From positions 171,442,994 to 171,506,993 of the forward strand of contig NC_085141.1 in the NCBI RefSeq assembly GCF_024139115.2: a DNA stretch of 64,000 nucleotides, written 5' to 3'. The notes beneath the pieces are model-generated. The model was not told the origin of the DNA, did no database searches, and saw only the letters and a list, made by a program, of their open reading frames with translations. Both the position numbers and the translations under genes were made by a program. Source of the stretch: Armigeres subalbatus. Lineage: Eukaryota > Arthropoda > Insecta > Diptera > Culicidae. Positions 54,559-64,000 of the stretch are shown here, one piece after another (positions within the stretch are counted from its first letter, which is position 1; every line of letters starts with the position of its first letter).

Positions 54559-54892
54559 CAAAATCAAATTTTGAAAATGATGTTGCCTCCCTGAATCAAT
54601 GAACTTCATAGAATTTCTATAGCATTTCTGTCCAATAACATTATTTCAAGTTTTAGACAAAAATCGCTGCAATCTTCTATTGCAACCATCAGATCCTTGT
54701 GACATTAGTATTAATAAGTTTGAGTTTAGTTTAAGTTTAAAACATTATAATTCTCATATGGTTCAATTCAACCAGAAGAAAATGCTTGCTGCCAACGGCA
54801 ATTTAAATTTATTAATTCATAATAACTAAAAATACAAGCATATAAATTTAGTTTAAAAAATGCACATGCAAAATTTAAACTAGATGCTGTAC

Positions 54893-55099
54893 ACGGAAGA
54901 AATAAACTACCCAATAGTGAGTTTAATTCACCCAACCTCGAACATCCATACGGGAAGCCAAAATTGAGTAAGTAGGGTCGAAGTAGTTTGCCTTTACTCC
55001 CATGTTAAAAAAGTACCCAACGGAAAATTAATTTACCCAAATGTAAGTTTAATTCACTCAATTTTGACCTCAGGTAATAAAACTCAAAATTGGCTTCCA
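54893..55099. repeat. repeat fragment with ACACGGAAG end
   Basis: Starts ACACGGAAGAAATAAACTAC, like other ACACGG-ended elements here. GAGTTTAATTCACCCAA and TAAGTTTAATTCACTCAA form a direct repeat about 120 bp apart. The right end is cut by the M1 copies at 55100. Confidence 0.45.
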
Positions 55100-55470
55100 A
55101 GTATCACCGGCGTGTGCTTACTCGCAATCTACATGCTGATACATTTACAGTTACATCAAACAACTGAAAACCGAAATACGCCATTCCAAAGTTGCGAGGT
55201 GATAATGCTAGAAAGAGACGAAAGATAGGAAAATAACACGGTGTGTAGTGCTTCCCCGAGTCATCTCCCCGAGTCACCTTTTGTCTCTTTGTCACCTCGT
55301 AGCTTTGGAGCGGCGTATTTCGGTTTCCAGTTGTTTGATATAACTGTAAATATATCAGCATGTAGATTGCGAGTAAGCACGCGTCGGTGATACTTTTTCA
55401 AAATCATATTTGTTTTAGAAAAAAAAAATAAGCATTCGATGATGAAAATGATGACGATTTGATTGGAACC
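55100..55470. repeat. two MITE M1 copies fused head to head
   Basis: 55100-55277 is M1 in one orientation, 55279-55470 the same sequence inverted (CCAGTTGTTTGATATAACTG against CATCAAACAACTGAAAACCG, written as partial arms). Together they make a 350-bp palindrome joined at CCCCGAGTCA(T/C)C. Confidence 0.85.
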
Positions 55471-55498
55471 ACTCTACTTCCTATACTCTACTAGTCAT

Positions 55499-55592
55499 GC
55501 GGCAAGAAACGCGGCTAGACCACGCTGAAGGATTTTTTAATTTTATTATTGTTTTTATTTTGTAATTAAATGCTGCAGGTGGCTGGGTTCGA
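55499..55592 (+). repeat. tRNA-SINE head fragment
   Basis: AAACGCGGCTAGACCACGCT and GGTGGCTGGGTTCGAC match the head of the SINE at 47517, separated by an AT-rich insert of about 45 bp (55530-55573). The body is missing: the large foldback begins 19 bp later. Confidence 0.6.
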
Positions 55593-55924
55593 CTAGAAAT
55601 ATCGCTAGTCAAGTTGAAAAACGAAATGAGGTACTATCGAAGTTGGATTTTTCCTCGCAATCAGTACGTTAAACCTAACTTCGCTAGTAGTGCGCTAGTC
55701 TAATTAGGCCCTCACGGTGCCCCGGTAGACCGTTATTATAAAATAAAAATGTCCATCAAAACCAAGTACAGGGCTCGATTTCTGTGGTAATTCTGCACCT
55801 CTGGACCAATTTAAAAAAAATCCCTAGGAGGAATCTCGAGAAATCTTGATTTGAAGTTTTTAGTTAAGAAATTTCAAAAGAATCCATATAAGAATCCAAA
55901 AATATCACCAAAAACCCTGATTAA

Positions 55925-56165
55925 TCCACCTTGATAGATGTCCTTCAATTCTTCTTGAACCTGCCAGTCGGAAGTAACCACCAGCTTTGCGGGGTTGCTG
56001 TCCGGCATTCTTGTAATATGCCCGGCCCATCGTACCCTTCCAGCTTTAGCTACCTTCTGGGTACTAGGTTCCCCGTAAAGCAGGGCGAGCTCTTGTTTCA
56101 ACCTTCGTCGCCACACACCATTCTCTTGCACAACGGCAAAGATGGGCCTAAGCACGCGTTGCCGT
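55925..56165 (-). pseudogene. LINE-A copy 4, C-terminal fragment
   Basis: Minus strand: FAVVQENGVWRRRLKQELAL, LYGEPSTQKVAKAGRVRWAG, HITRMPDSNPAKLVV. Same segment as in 7800-8000 and 38880-38950. 5' truncated at 56165. Confidence 0.8.
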
Positions 56166-56174
56166 TATTAGAAC

Positions 56175-57410
56175 TATAAATATTTACAACTGACTTATCC
56201 TACCAAACTGACTTAAGTATGTTTTTGTATGGCTAACTTGCTCGAGTTTAGTATAAGTATTGCTTTCAATGTTTAATAGAATGAAAGGTAAAAATTAGTT
56301 TTAAATTAGTGTTTATGTTCATAATGGAGAGAAGTAAGACCAGAGTTCGTGTAGAATTATAGTAGTTAGAAGCTCGTCAAAGTTCTAATCAACGGACTAG
56401 GAAAAGCATGTTTGATATGTAAGCCAAAACCTATTGCGGTACCTCTACAGAACTTGGAAACATGATAATTCAAGATATGGTACTTTGACGTGAATGGAAG
56501 CTGCGGCTTTTTCCAGCTGCTAGCAAAGCCATCAGTTGCTTCCTCAAAACCATGCTCGAGTTTCAAAGAGCTGTATCTTGCGTACACTTTTTTGAAATCA
56601 TTCAGAATCTGCTGATTGAAATATTAATTAGAAAATTGTTAATGTTTAAGCAGAGTAATGCCGTAATCCGAACGGTCGGGATTCTAGATTCTATGCAATT
56701 TGTTGATGCTTCATTTGTACTTGGTTCACCCATAAATTTACTCAACATGGCGCTTCTCCAGCAACTTTAAAATCGTATTAACAATTTCGAATTAGATGTG
56801 TAGTGACGGAGATAAGCAAAGGTTCATTTTGTTTCTTTATTAAAGTGTTTTATAAGTTCAAAAATTGAATATTTCTTCGTCGTAACCGAAAACCTAAAAG
56901 AAAAAGCACAAAGCTTGTAATTTTTTTTTTCTCTTGTGCATTTTTCCTGATGTTTTCCGTGGTTCTCGAGATCTCATTCGCCGAGCTCACTCGTAGCTTT
57001 TCCTTACCGCCATCTTTGGAGTCATTACCAGTCCGATGATCCTTTTGTGGGAAAATCTCAGAATATGATAAAGCTCCGTCAGTTCAATTGTTACAGCATC
57101 TGACGAAGATCTAACCTGTTATATAACGCTAAACAACGACACTACTTTAAACAAATATTTAAGCTGTTTTTTTTTCATCAATTTTTTCTATACTCCAATC
57201 TTTACTTCTGATGCTCGAATACATTTGTGAATACAATAAAAAAATACAAACTTTAATCTGAATGGCATTTAACAAAGAATCTGCAGCCTGCACGTGAATT
57301 CATGAATGGTTCTGAACGAGAGGTAGCATTCTTGAAGATAGACGGCTTCAAGCCATACAAAAAACATACCTAAGTCAGTTTGGTGAGCTTAATCAGTTGT
57401 AAAAATTTAT
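56175..57410. mobile_element. 1.24 kb TIR element inside the large foldback
   Basis: ATAAATATTTACAACTGA at the left and TCAGTTGTAAAAATTTAT at the right; the arms continue through CCAAACTGACTTA and GTATGTTTTTGTATGGCT, about 56 bp in all. The interior has no transposase; ORFs of 72-73 codons are unsupported. Confidence 0.78.
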
Positions 57411-58004
57411 AATTGTAATAAAGGAAACAAATGCAAACTGGTTGAAAACAACTTGGACCACTTTTTGGACGGCTTTGAAGATATTTTGGGGATATTATTG
57501 AATTAAAATATAGATTCTTATGAAATTTCTTAATTAAAAGCTTCAAATCAAGATTTCTCGAGATTCCTCCTAGGGATTTTTTTAAAAATTGGTCCAGAGG
57601 TGCAGAATTACCACAGGAATCGAGCCCTGTACTTGGTTTTGATGGACATTTTTATTTTATAATAACGGTCTACCGGGGCACCGTGGCCCTAATTAGACTA
57701 GCGCGCCACTAGCGAAGTTAGGTTTAACGTACGGATTGCGAGAAAAATCCAACTTCGCTAGTCCCGTATTCCGGTTTTCAACTTAATCGAGTATACTAGA
57801 ATAAGAGATCGGCGAAGACGTTATCTTGTTTCCAATCGAACCGTCAAAAGCGGTTCCAATTCGACTTATTTACATTTTGCGTCCATAAAAAGCAAGCAAA
57901 AAGTTCAAGTGATGCCAGTTTTATTTTCAAGATTTCATGCATTTTCATGCGTTGCCATTTTGACAGTTTTTCACTCCGCCGGTCTCTGGTTAGAGGGTTG
58001 CTAG

Positions 58005-58195
58005 GTTCGACTACCGGTCCGGTCTAAGAAATTTCCGGGTTGGAAATTCTCTCGATTTCCCTGGGTATAGAAGTATCATGTGAGCCTTATGATATACGAA
58101 TGCAAATGTGGTAATGGGTTAGAAATCTCGCAGTTTATAACTGTGGGAAACGTAATGCTAATAAGAAGAAAAAGACGAAGAAGAAGTCTACTTTT
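58005..58195 (+). mobile_element. tRNA-derived SINE, second full-length body
   Basis: B box GGTTCGACTACC, then TTTCCGGGTTGGAAATTCTC, GCCTTATGATATACGAATGC, AAATCTCGCAGTTTATAAC and a tail ATAAGAAGAAAAAGACGAAG. Diverged copy of the 47517 SINE. Confidence 0.8.
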
Positions 58196-58298
58196 AACAA
58201 GCGATGCTGATCCGGGTACGGTGTTCGGCGATGAAAGAAGAATTGGAGTTATCGTCGGATTGGAACGTGGCAGTAGAACAAAATCGTCAAACACGTGA

Positions 58299-58571
58299 CT
58301 TGAGGTGACTCGGGGAGGCACTACACACACACCGTGTTATTTTTCCTATCTTTTATCTCTTTCTATCACTTCCACCTCGTAATTTTGGAGCGGCGTATCT
58401 CGAGTTTCAGTGGTTTGATATAACTGTAAATGTATCAGCATGTCGATTACGAGTAAGCACGCGCCTGTGATACTTTTTCAAAGTCATATGTGTTGTAGAA
58501 AAAAAATTAAGCATTCAATGATGAAATGATGACGATTTGATGATTGTTTGTGCTTCCCGTGTCATCTTAAG
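58299..58571. mobile_element. MITE family M1, inverted copy
   Basis: From AGGTGACTCGGGGAGGCACT to its partner GCTTCCCGTGTCATCTTAAG. Full length, opposite orientation to 48854-49112. Confidence 0.85.
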
Positions 58572-58759
58572 AAAGTTGTCACCTCCGTTGCTCGCCAATC
58601 GTCTTTTCAATCCTCTTTCGTAGTTGCGTTGAAGTAAAAGTAGGTAGTCCGTCACCTAGATGTCAAAACAATCTTAAAAACTCGCGAATAAAGGTCAAGA
58701 GAAGCTGGTGTGCCACTTTGAGCAGGGCTCTGTCAATCTGCTCGTTATAGACTAACGCA

Positions 58760-58865
58760 AAATGAACTCCCCCAAGAAATTGTGACGTTTGAGCGGGTCG
58801 CATAATGAACGCAAAATGAACTTTTGTTCAAGAAGACGACCCGCTCAAATGTCAAAATCCATCGG
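58760..58865. repeat. imperfect foldback, GAGCGGGTCG arms
   Basis: GTGACGTTTGAGCGGGTCG (58784) pairs with CGACCCGCTCAAATGTCA (58836), and GCAAAATGAAC occurs twice as a direct repeat (58758, 58812). Probably a small degraded MITE. Confidence 0.55.
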
Positions 58866-58966
58866 GTGAGTGAATTTGATGAACTCCTGCACAGGTCTAT
58901 TGGTGCAAAAGACTCAGAATGTTCTACTTCGATACGGCTTTATGAAATCGACAGCTGACAGTAATT

Positions 58967-59109
58967 CTGCCGTAATCTGGTAAAGTGACGTATACGCCAT
59001 TTTCCAAAAATGGTGTTAACGAGTAGTATTCATCGAGCTCTTTAACAGAAAAATGGAAAAAATGCATGTTTTAAAATGGCGCTTACGTCACTTTTTCAGA
59101 TTACGGCAG
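58967..59109. mobile_element. 143-bp MITE family M4, copy 2
   Basis: Same length and ends as 12226-12368, inverted; AATT on both sides (58963-58966, 59110-59113). Confidence 0.88.
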
Positions 59110-59112
59110 AAT

Positions 59113-59330
59113 TGAAGTGGGGAGTCAAAGTGTATTTGATTGTTTATATGGCCAACATGTTACTAGCGTCGTCTGATGAAGCGGAACTGAAGAAGTGTTT
59201 CCGATCACTTGAATGCGGAGTTTCATCAACGTAGACACTTTCTGGGGATGGAAATCGTCATGAACTACGGGATGTACCACGTGCGCCTGACTAATATGTT
59301 GTCAAGGTGTTTGTGCCGTGTACTATCGCC
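59113..59330 (+). pseudogene. copia-like reverse transcriptase fragment
   Basis: One frame reads GVKVYLIVYMANMLLASSDE followed by AELKKCFRSL; the next gives FHQRRHFLGMEIVMNYGMYH followed by VRLT. This matches the copia RT stretch YVDDMLxASxxxxELxxxK...FLGMEIxxxxGxYHxxL, with the catalytic YVDD decayed to YMAN and one frameshift. Dead fragment. Confidence 0.7.
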
Positions 59331-62270
59331 GAGCTAATTATGCCGTGTTTATAATGTACTGATTGAAGTAACAAGTTTTAAACCAAGTCAAGATCAAGTT
59401 AACGCCTGGTGCTAATTGTAAACGTACTTGTTTTCTATATGTGACCTTGAAGGGTAAAGTATGGATTTGGGTGCGGGCGTATCAATGTCTGGTGAGTATT
59501 GCTGAAGTGATATGATCTCTGTAATGAAATGTGACAAACGAACGTCCAACGCTGTATGTTTTAAGTTTCATTTACATTCACGACTTTATTGTATTTCTCT
59601 GCTTGTAATGTAATTTTCCTTTTCATGTATTATCGTTACAAAGATGTTTGTTTGTTTTCTGTCGGTTTCCGCCTGATTTCATTTTTTATTGTTGTTTCTT
59701 GTTGTTTGGTATCTTTTCTATGTTCACTTGTTGTAGCATTTAGTGTTTTTTCTGTGTGTTTGCTGTTGATTTTGTTTATTCTTTTGCCTTTTCACTGTTC
59801 TTAACCTCAGTAATTTATCCTCGCATCACTTTTGTGTTTGTGTTTGTGACCTTCCCAAATCAAGAGGACTGATAGGATAGAACTAAGTGATTAGTGTTAT
59901 GTTATCTTCCACTCTTCTCTGTGAACTCGTGTTGGCGATGTTGAATTGGACTTATGTAGGTATGCCAGCTTTTATTTTCGGAAAAGAATTTGACGATGGA
60001 GGAAACTTTCAAGCTTGGATTGAAATCGTGTATTATCGGAAGTTATTTAGCATTTTTTGTTGGAAACTGAGGAGTTTAGAGAATAGAATGTGATAATTTT
60101 CCACCGTAAATTCACATTGAAACTGGCTCTGTGTGAGCAGGTATGATTCTCGTTCTGGCGCATCGAATGAACATGTTTCTATGATATGTGTTTACCACGT
60201 GAATGGCGAAGCTTCAGCAAACAAGAAAACGATAAACTCGATTTTATATCGATACTTATTTCGGTTGGCTTTATTCAACGTTTTTTTTCTCACTTGCGTT
60301 ATAACACTATCCATCCATCGTGATTCGCGACCATTTCTTTCACTAATCTGTACAATTAAAGTATGATAGTTTTCAACGATCTGGCCGCTTCGATAATGTG
60401 GTTTTCGTGACAGCTCTTGCTACACTAATGTTGACTCAGTTTCATTCCATCACTAAACTAATTATTGAGAGATGAAGGGTTTGAATTTGGCTGCCGTTAA
60501 TTTTGGTTTTGATCATTATAATTAATTATTGTATTTGTTCTCCTTGTCTTAGACTTGTTGATTTATACAGATGAATACGGAATTGTTCGATTTGTTTTTG
60601 GACAGAGTTTTTTTTTCTTGTTTCATAACGTTCGGTACAGGGTAAGACTTAATAACACGCGTAGAGAAGAGTTCCGCCAAATTTAAAGTGATCGAGGAAA
60701 TAGCGCATCTACGATGTGGTTGCGTTTTCCGCTATCTTGTACTGGTGGATAATCATAGAAAAGCTTTTTTCTTCGAGGCGTTATTGCGTAAATCCAAATT
60801 TGAAACAGTTTTGTATAACTCCGGCTGCAATTTTCTTGGTTCTGTGTATAAAGATAGTCTCAGCTTTTAGCTTCATTGCATTCCTTTCTGTCTTTTTTAG
60901 ATAAAAGTTATCGTCATAACTTTTTATAATAGAAATGATAAACTTTTCGTCATAATGTATGTACAAAAAAGCATGAAAAGCGCGTTTGTTGGAATAGTAT
61001 CGTAATTTGTTTAATCATGTGTACTTAATTGTATATCTACGTTTTATCTCATTGAATGTACAAAGTACTACGCGCGTGTTCAATTTCAGCTCACTAATTC
61101 TCTTTTTACAAACTGCACTCGCTTCACTCTCTCTTTTTGTTAGACATCAGCTCACCGTTGCAAACGACGCGTTAATCTTCATTCTCACGTCGTATGACTT
61201 TTTTGAGTTGATAACATTCTTTTTTACATTTGGAACAGTAGACTAAGATTCGAATTCCAACATTTTATAGCTAAGATCCTGGTAAATGACACTAATGTAA
61301 AATAAAAACGTAAAAATAAAACAAGAATGAAAAGCCTTTTTCGATCACAGGGCGCACGTAGAACTACAACATGGATCGTCTGAAATTTGTGCACAATGAT
61401 TTTGACCTGAGAAGCCAACGATGGAATTCAGTAACTTCAGTAACAGTCGGCCTACTCTTTGAGTAACGCTTCTAAAATATAAATGTTATTGAACAGAACA
61501 GAATTTACAGAACACGCATCAGTTCAAAACTGTAATGCGTAATGCAAATAATTTTATTTAGGTCTTATTCCACATAAGTATTTCTTCATGGCGAACATTT
61601 TCAAAGATTTTTCGGAAACTTCGAATATTCTATGTACGCTAAAAAGATTGCTCATACTCTGTTCGTTACACTATCGTGACATGTAGAGGTTTTCGCTAAT
61701 ATAGTTTCCACTAACTGAGCACCAGGGTGGTGGGGTGGGGTGTTTCTTTATGCTCACTAAATTGGCAAAAGTTTGAGGAAAAAAATGCTGTGGGTTCGAT
61801 TAAATAGAAAAACCGCAACATAAAGATGACCGCTGAGTCGCCTTCGACAATCCACAATGGTCCCAAAGTCGAATCTAGAAGACAAAAATATTTGCGTCTT
61901 AACTATTATTTTTAGATATATAGTGTCTTCGGGAAAAAAATCATATTTTTTGACGATTTTATTTCCATGCAGTGACATTAAGGAGGTACCTATATTTCAG
62001 AAGTTCATAATATAACCTTTTTAATTTTTCGGTATAAAATTGTACAATGTTCCACAAAGTTGCAGAGCAATTAATTTTAAGCAACTTGGACAAGGAAACC
62101 ATCTACCGCTTTTGGTTCACAGCTTATGAGCTTTTTCAATAAATACGTTAGGGCGGTCCCTAAAAATCGGTTTTCTTCCCATAACTTGTTATACATTCAT
62201 TTCTCGCAAAAACTTAGTTCCGAGCACCTTTAGAAGAAGACGTTGACGCACATTTTTGTTAAAGAACCAT
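59331..62270. other. TE-poor AT-rich stretch without recognised genes
   Basis: The longest interval free of recognised TE remnants. ORFs of 60-79 codons overlap in all frames with no signature. Possible donor GTGAGT at 59491 and clustered AATAAA-like signals near 61300-61320 (AAAATAAAAACGTAAAAATA) would suit an intron or long 3' UTR of a plus-strand gene, but no coding exon is seen. Confidence 0.45.
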
Positions 62271-62275
62271 GGATC

Positions 62276-62450
62276 TAGGAGAAATGACGGCTTCGGCAGG
62301 TTTTGTTCTATTATTGTCAGGGGTGGTTTTGTTGAACAAATTTAATGAAATTTAGCCACAATATTCTTTGATATGTAAAGAATGTTTAGGCCAAATTTGA
62401 GAATAATTAGTTATAGAAACCCCTGCCAATGATAGAACAAAACCTACTTC
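62276..62450. mobile_element. MITE family M2, copy with trimmed right end
   Basis: GAAATGACGGCTTCGGCAGG at the left, AATAATAG-type loop arms, AACAAAACCTAC at the right. The right terminal CCAAAGCCGTCATT is missing. Confidence 0.8.
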
Positions 62451-62884
62451 AGTTCTATCTCTATAACAAAACAGTTATTTGAGTTTTTCTATGAAAAAAA
62501 AAGTTTTTTTTTCAAATGCAAATATTTTAAAATGGAGCAAACCGATTCAATCTATTGATTCTATTCGAAAGTCCGCACTTTTCTTCGTTTATGGTGGGAG
62601 AACTGAGAGAGCGTTTTTTGTTTGAAGCGTTTTATTTGATTTAAAAAAAAATATGTTTTTAATCAAAAACGGCTATAACTTGATAAATAAACGATATAGG
62701 TCCATGGGTCTTCAACAAAAATATGTGCCTTTAAATGTTCTAAATGTGACGAATACAAGGTATCTCTCAAAAATCAATACATAAAAATATTTTCTAAGAA
62801 AACCGGTTTCCGCAAGGAAAGAAACGTTAGATTGATCAAAGTAGGCTGGTCGATTGCAATCGGTATCACCTGTTCATAATAGTC

Positions 62885-63010
62885 ATAGGCCGAAAATGTC
62901 ATTCAGTCGAACTGATTATTTGTCCGAAAAAGTAGTTTGGTCGCAATGCCATTTTGTCGAAAATATCGTTTAGCCGAATGGGTTATATCGTCAAACGTTG
63001 TTTGGTCTAA
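62885..63010. repeat. minisatellite, CGAAAATGTCATT-type units
   Basis: Degenerate units of about 16-22 bp: GCCGAAAATGTCATTCAGTC, CCGAAAAAGTAGTTTGGTCG, GTCGAAAATATCGTTTAGCC, TCGTCAAACGTTGTTTGGTC. At least six units. Confidence 0.6.
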
Positions 63011-63152
63011 TAGTGAATGTGGAAGTTGTGAGCAGCACACTTGTCAAGGAAGATTATCTGTGACTTATTTACGTTTGATTGTTAAGATACTTCAAATCCG
63101 AGCTCAGCACACTACCGCTCATGGTACGAAGCCCGAGTGCTCGTTTTCTTTT

Positions 63153-63316
63153 ACTCACCGACTGAGTAAAATTATTTCGCCGACTCTTTTATTCTCACGG
63201 AAGATTGACTCAGTTCATATATACAAAGTAGATCAACACCACTTTTTACGAAAATTGAGCAACATTTCCGCGAGAAAAAAAATAGACAATTCAATTTTAA
63301 TCAGCCAGTGAGTAGA
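63153..63316. repeat. solo arm of the 21.7 kb palindrome family
   Basis: ACTCACCGACTGAGTAAAAT to AATTTTAATCAGCCAGTGAG with CACGGAAGATTGACTCAG and TTGAGCAACATTTCCGCG inside. Same layout as one outer arm of 21701-22187, but alone and more diverged. Confidence 0.75.
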
Positions 63317-63419
63317 AAAAAAGCGTATGCTAACGGATTTCCTGAGAAACTGTTTTTATTGCAATGACAAATTTCTATTATATACAATAAATTGTCGTCT
63401 TCCACGTCCAAATAAAAAG

Positions 63420-63700
63420 GAAATAAAGCAGAAATTAAGGATAAATACTGCTTTCGGAAAATTCGGTGAAATTTTGCGCGTTAATTCAGAGAAATTTCAC
63501 ACAAAAATCAGCAGAATTTTTCTCGAACATTCGAAGCACTTATCCGAGAAAAAATTTAAAAGTCAGAATAAAACTCCATGGGGAGTTCCGAAGAGTTTTA
63601 TATGGAATCTCCCATGAAAATGTTTCCACGGAAAATTCTTTCAAATTTTGAAGGGAATTTTGTTTTATTTTAAGCAGGATTTTTTTTGAAAATTTCCCCT
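63420..63700. repeat. degenerate AAATTTC/GAAAATT-rich repeat
   Basis: Reads GAAAATTCGGTGAAATTTTG, AGAGAAATTTCACAC and so on, similar in style to 36840-37470. The 96-codon ORF at 63327-63617 is doubtful because it lies in this repeat. Confidence 0.5.
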
Positions 63701-63712
63701 AGAAGTTAAATA

Positions 63713-63826
63713 ATTGCGACTATCTCAGTCTTAAACGGCTAACGTTTTATTCTGCCCTACGTTTCAGCCATTGGATGTGGGCTTTTTCAAAAAGTTTAAT
63801 GGTTTTAAGACTGAAATAGCCGCAAT
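63713..63826. repeat. 114-bp foldback
   Basis: ATTGCGACTATCTCAGTCTT pairs with AAGACTGAAATAGCCGCAAT, two mismatches. Unique loop. Non-coding. Confidence 0.75.
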
Positions 63827-64000
63827 TCTTTCATGAAAACTATTTTCAGTCGTCTCCAATACCATTGACCAAGAAGTTTATATAATTTTCCGCTTAAAAT
63901 TCTTTTTAAAATTTGTCAGCATGTCCATTTTTGAACATTTTTGAATTAAAGATATATATTTTTTTAAATTGGTAAGCAACGTGTTTCTTAGTACGCCTTT

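Larger units (their letters stand above)
55611..57784. mobile_element. 2.17 kb foldback with ~265-bp terminal arms
   Basis: AAGTTGAAAAACGAAATGAG at the left, inverse of CCGGTTTTCAACTT at the right. Arms 55611-55875 and 57515-57784 pair over TCGAAGTTGGATTTTTC, TAACTTCGCTAGTAGTGCGC, GCCCCGGTAGACCG, CCAAGTACAGGGCTCG and ATCCCTAGGAGGAATCTCGA. Between them lie a LINE-A fragment and the element 56175-57410. The ends are shared with M5. Confidence 0.85.

Noticed and set aside
63327..63617. 96-codon plus-strand ORF
   Set aside because: Lies within a degenerate AAATTTC-rich repeat; lysine- and phenylalanine-rich without domain.
1..64000. CRISPR arrays, bacterial operons, rRNA genes, integrated viral genes
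   Set aside because: No regularly spaced identical repeats with unique spacers, no Shine-Dalgarno-linked gene sets, no rRNA-like blocks, and no ORF with flavivirus- or rhabdovirus-like motifs was seen; all polymerase-like frames carry non-LTR or copia RT motifs.

Overview
The window looks like a nuclear region from a culicine mosquito, most likely Aedes. This is inferred from gene content (insect-type proteins split by short GT-AG introns plus one very long intron), dense layers of young and old transposable elements (TEs), tRNA-derived SINEs ending in AAG repeats, and many short foldback (MITE) families. No operons, Shine-Dalgarno sites, rRNA, stand-alone tRNA genes or CRISPR arrays are visible. 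Species was not tested by any search.

Host genes are few. (1) 4121-5405 (+): a complete four-exon Hikeshi/OPI10 gene, the nuclear import carrier for Hsp70. (2) 36030-22695 (-): a five-exon PLP-dependent group II decarboxylase of the cysteine-sulfinate/aspartate decarboxylase (CSAD/ADC/GADL1) type. I rebuilt it from five splice-compatible exons; the first lies 11.7 kb upstream of the second, across a TE-filled intron. (3) 46121-47245 (+): a two-exon, 351-residue type II membrane protein with a JmjC/cupin-like tail that lacks obvious iron ligands. (4) 42837-42528 (-): a possible 65-residue protein encoded across an intron, inside a 1.8 kb insertion flanked by a 9-bp duplication.

Almost everything else is TE sequence. 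Three related non-LTR retrotransposon families (called LINE-A, B and C here) supply most of the protein-like ORFs, all broken. LINE-A: 12131-7618 (-), split by a 2.75 kb element; 43690-38877 (-), split by the 1.8 kb insertion; and a fragment at 56165-55925 (-). LINE-B: 12507-21470 (+), opened by a solo LTR, a 73-bp repeat array with its own inserted element, and a 3.7 kb foldback; and 45346-43811 (-). LINE-C: 49372-50545 (+). Smaller remnants are mariner-like (24.7-25.1 kb), Penelope-like (52.5 kb) and copia-like (59.1 kb).

Layout: 0-3.6 kb repeats; 3.6-5.7 kb Hikeshi with MITEs; 5.7-22.2 kb nested LINE-A and LINE-B; 22.7-36.0 kb decarboxylase, its first intron carrying about ten DNA elements and a GGAATTCC-rich repeat field; 36-46 kb repeats, SINEs, LINE-A and LINE-B; 46.1-47.3 kb membrane protein gene; 47.5-59.3 kb SINEs, MITEs, LINE-C and nested foldbacks; 59.3-62.3 kb a comparatively TE-poor AT-rich stretch; 62.3-64 kb more MITEs and simple repeats. 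The host genes do not form a pathway; each stands alone between TE deposits.
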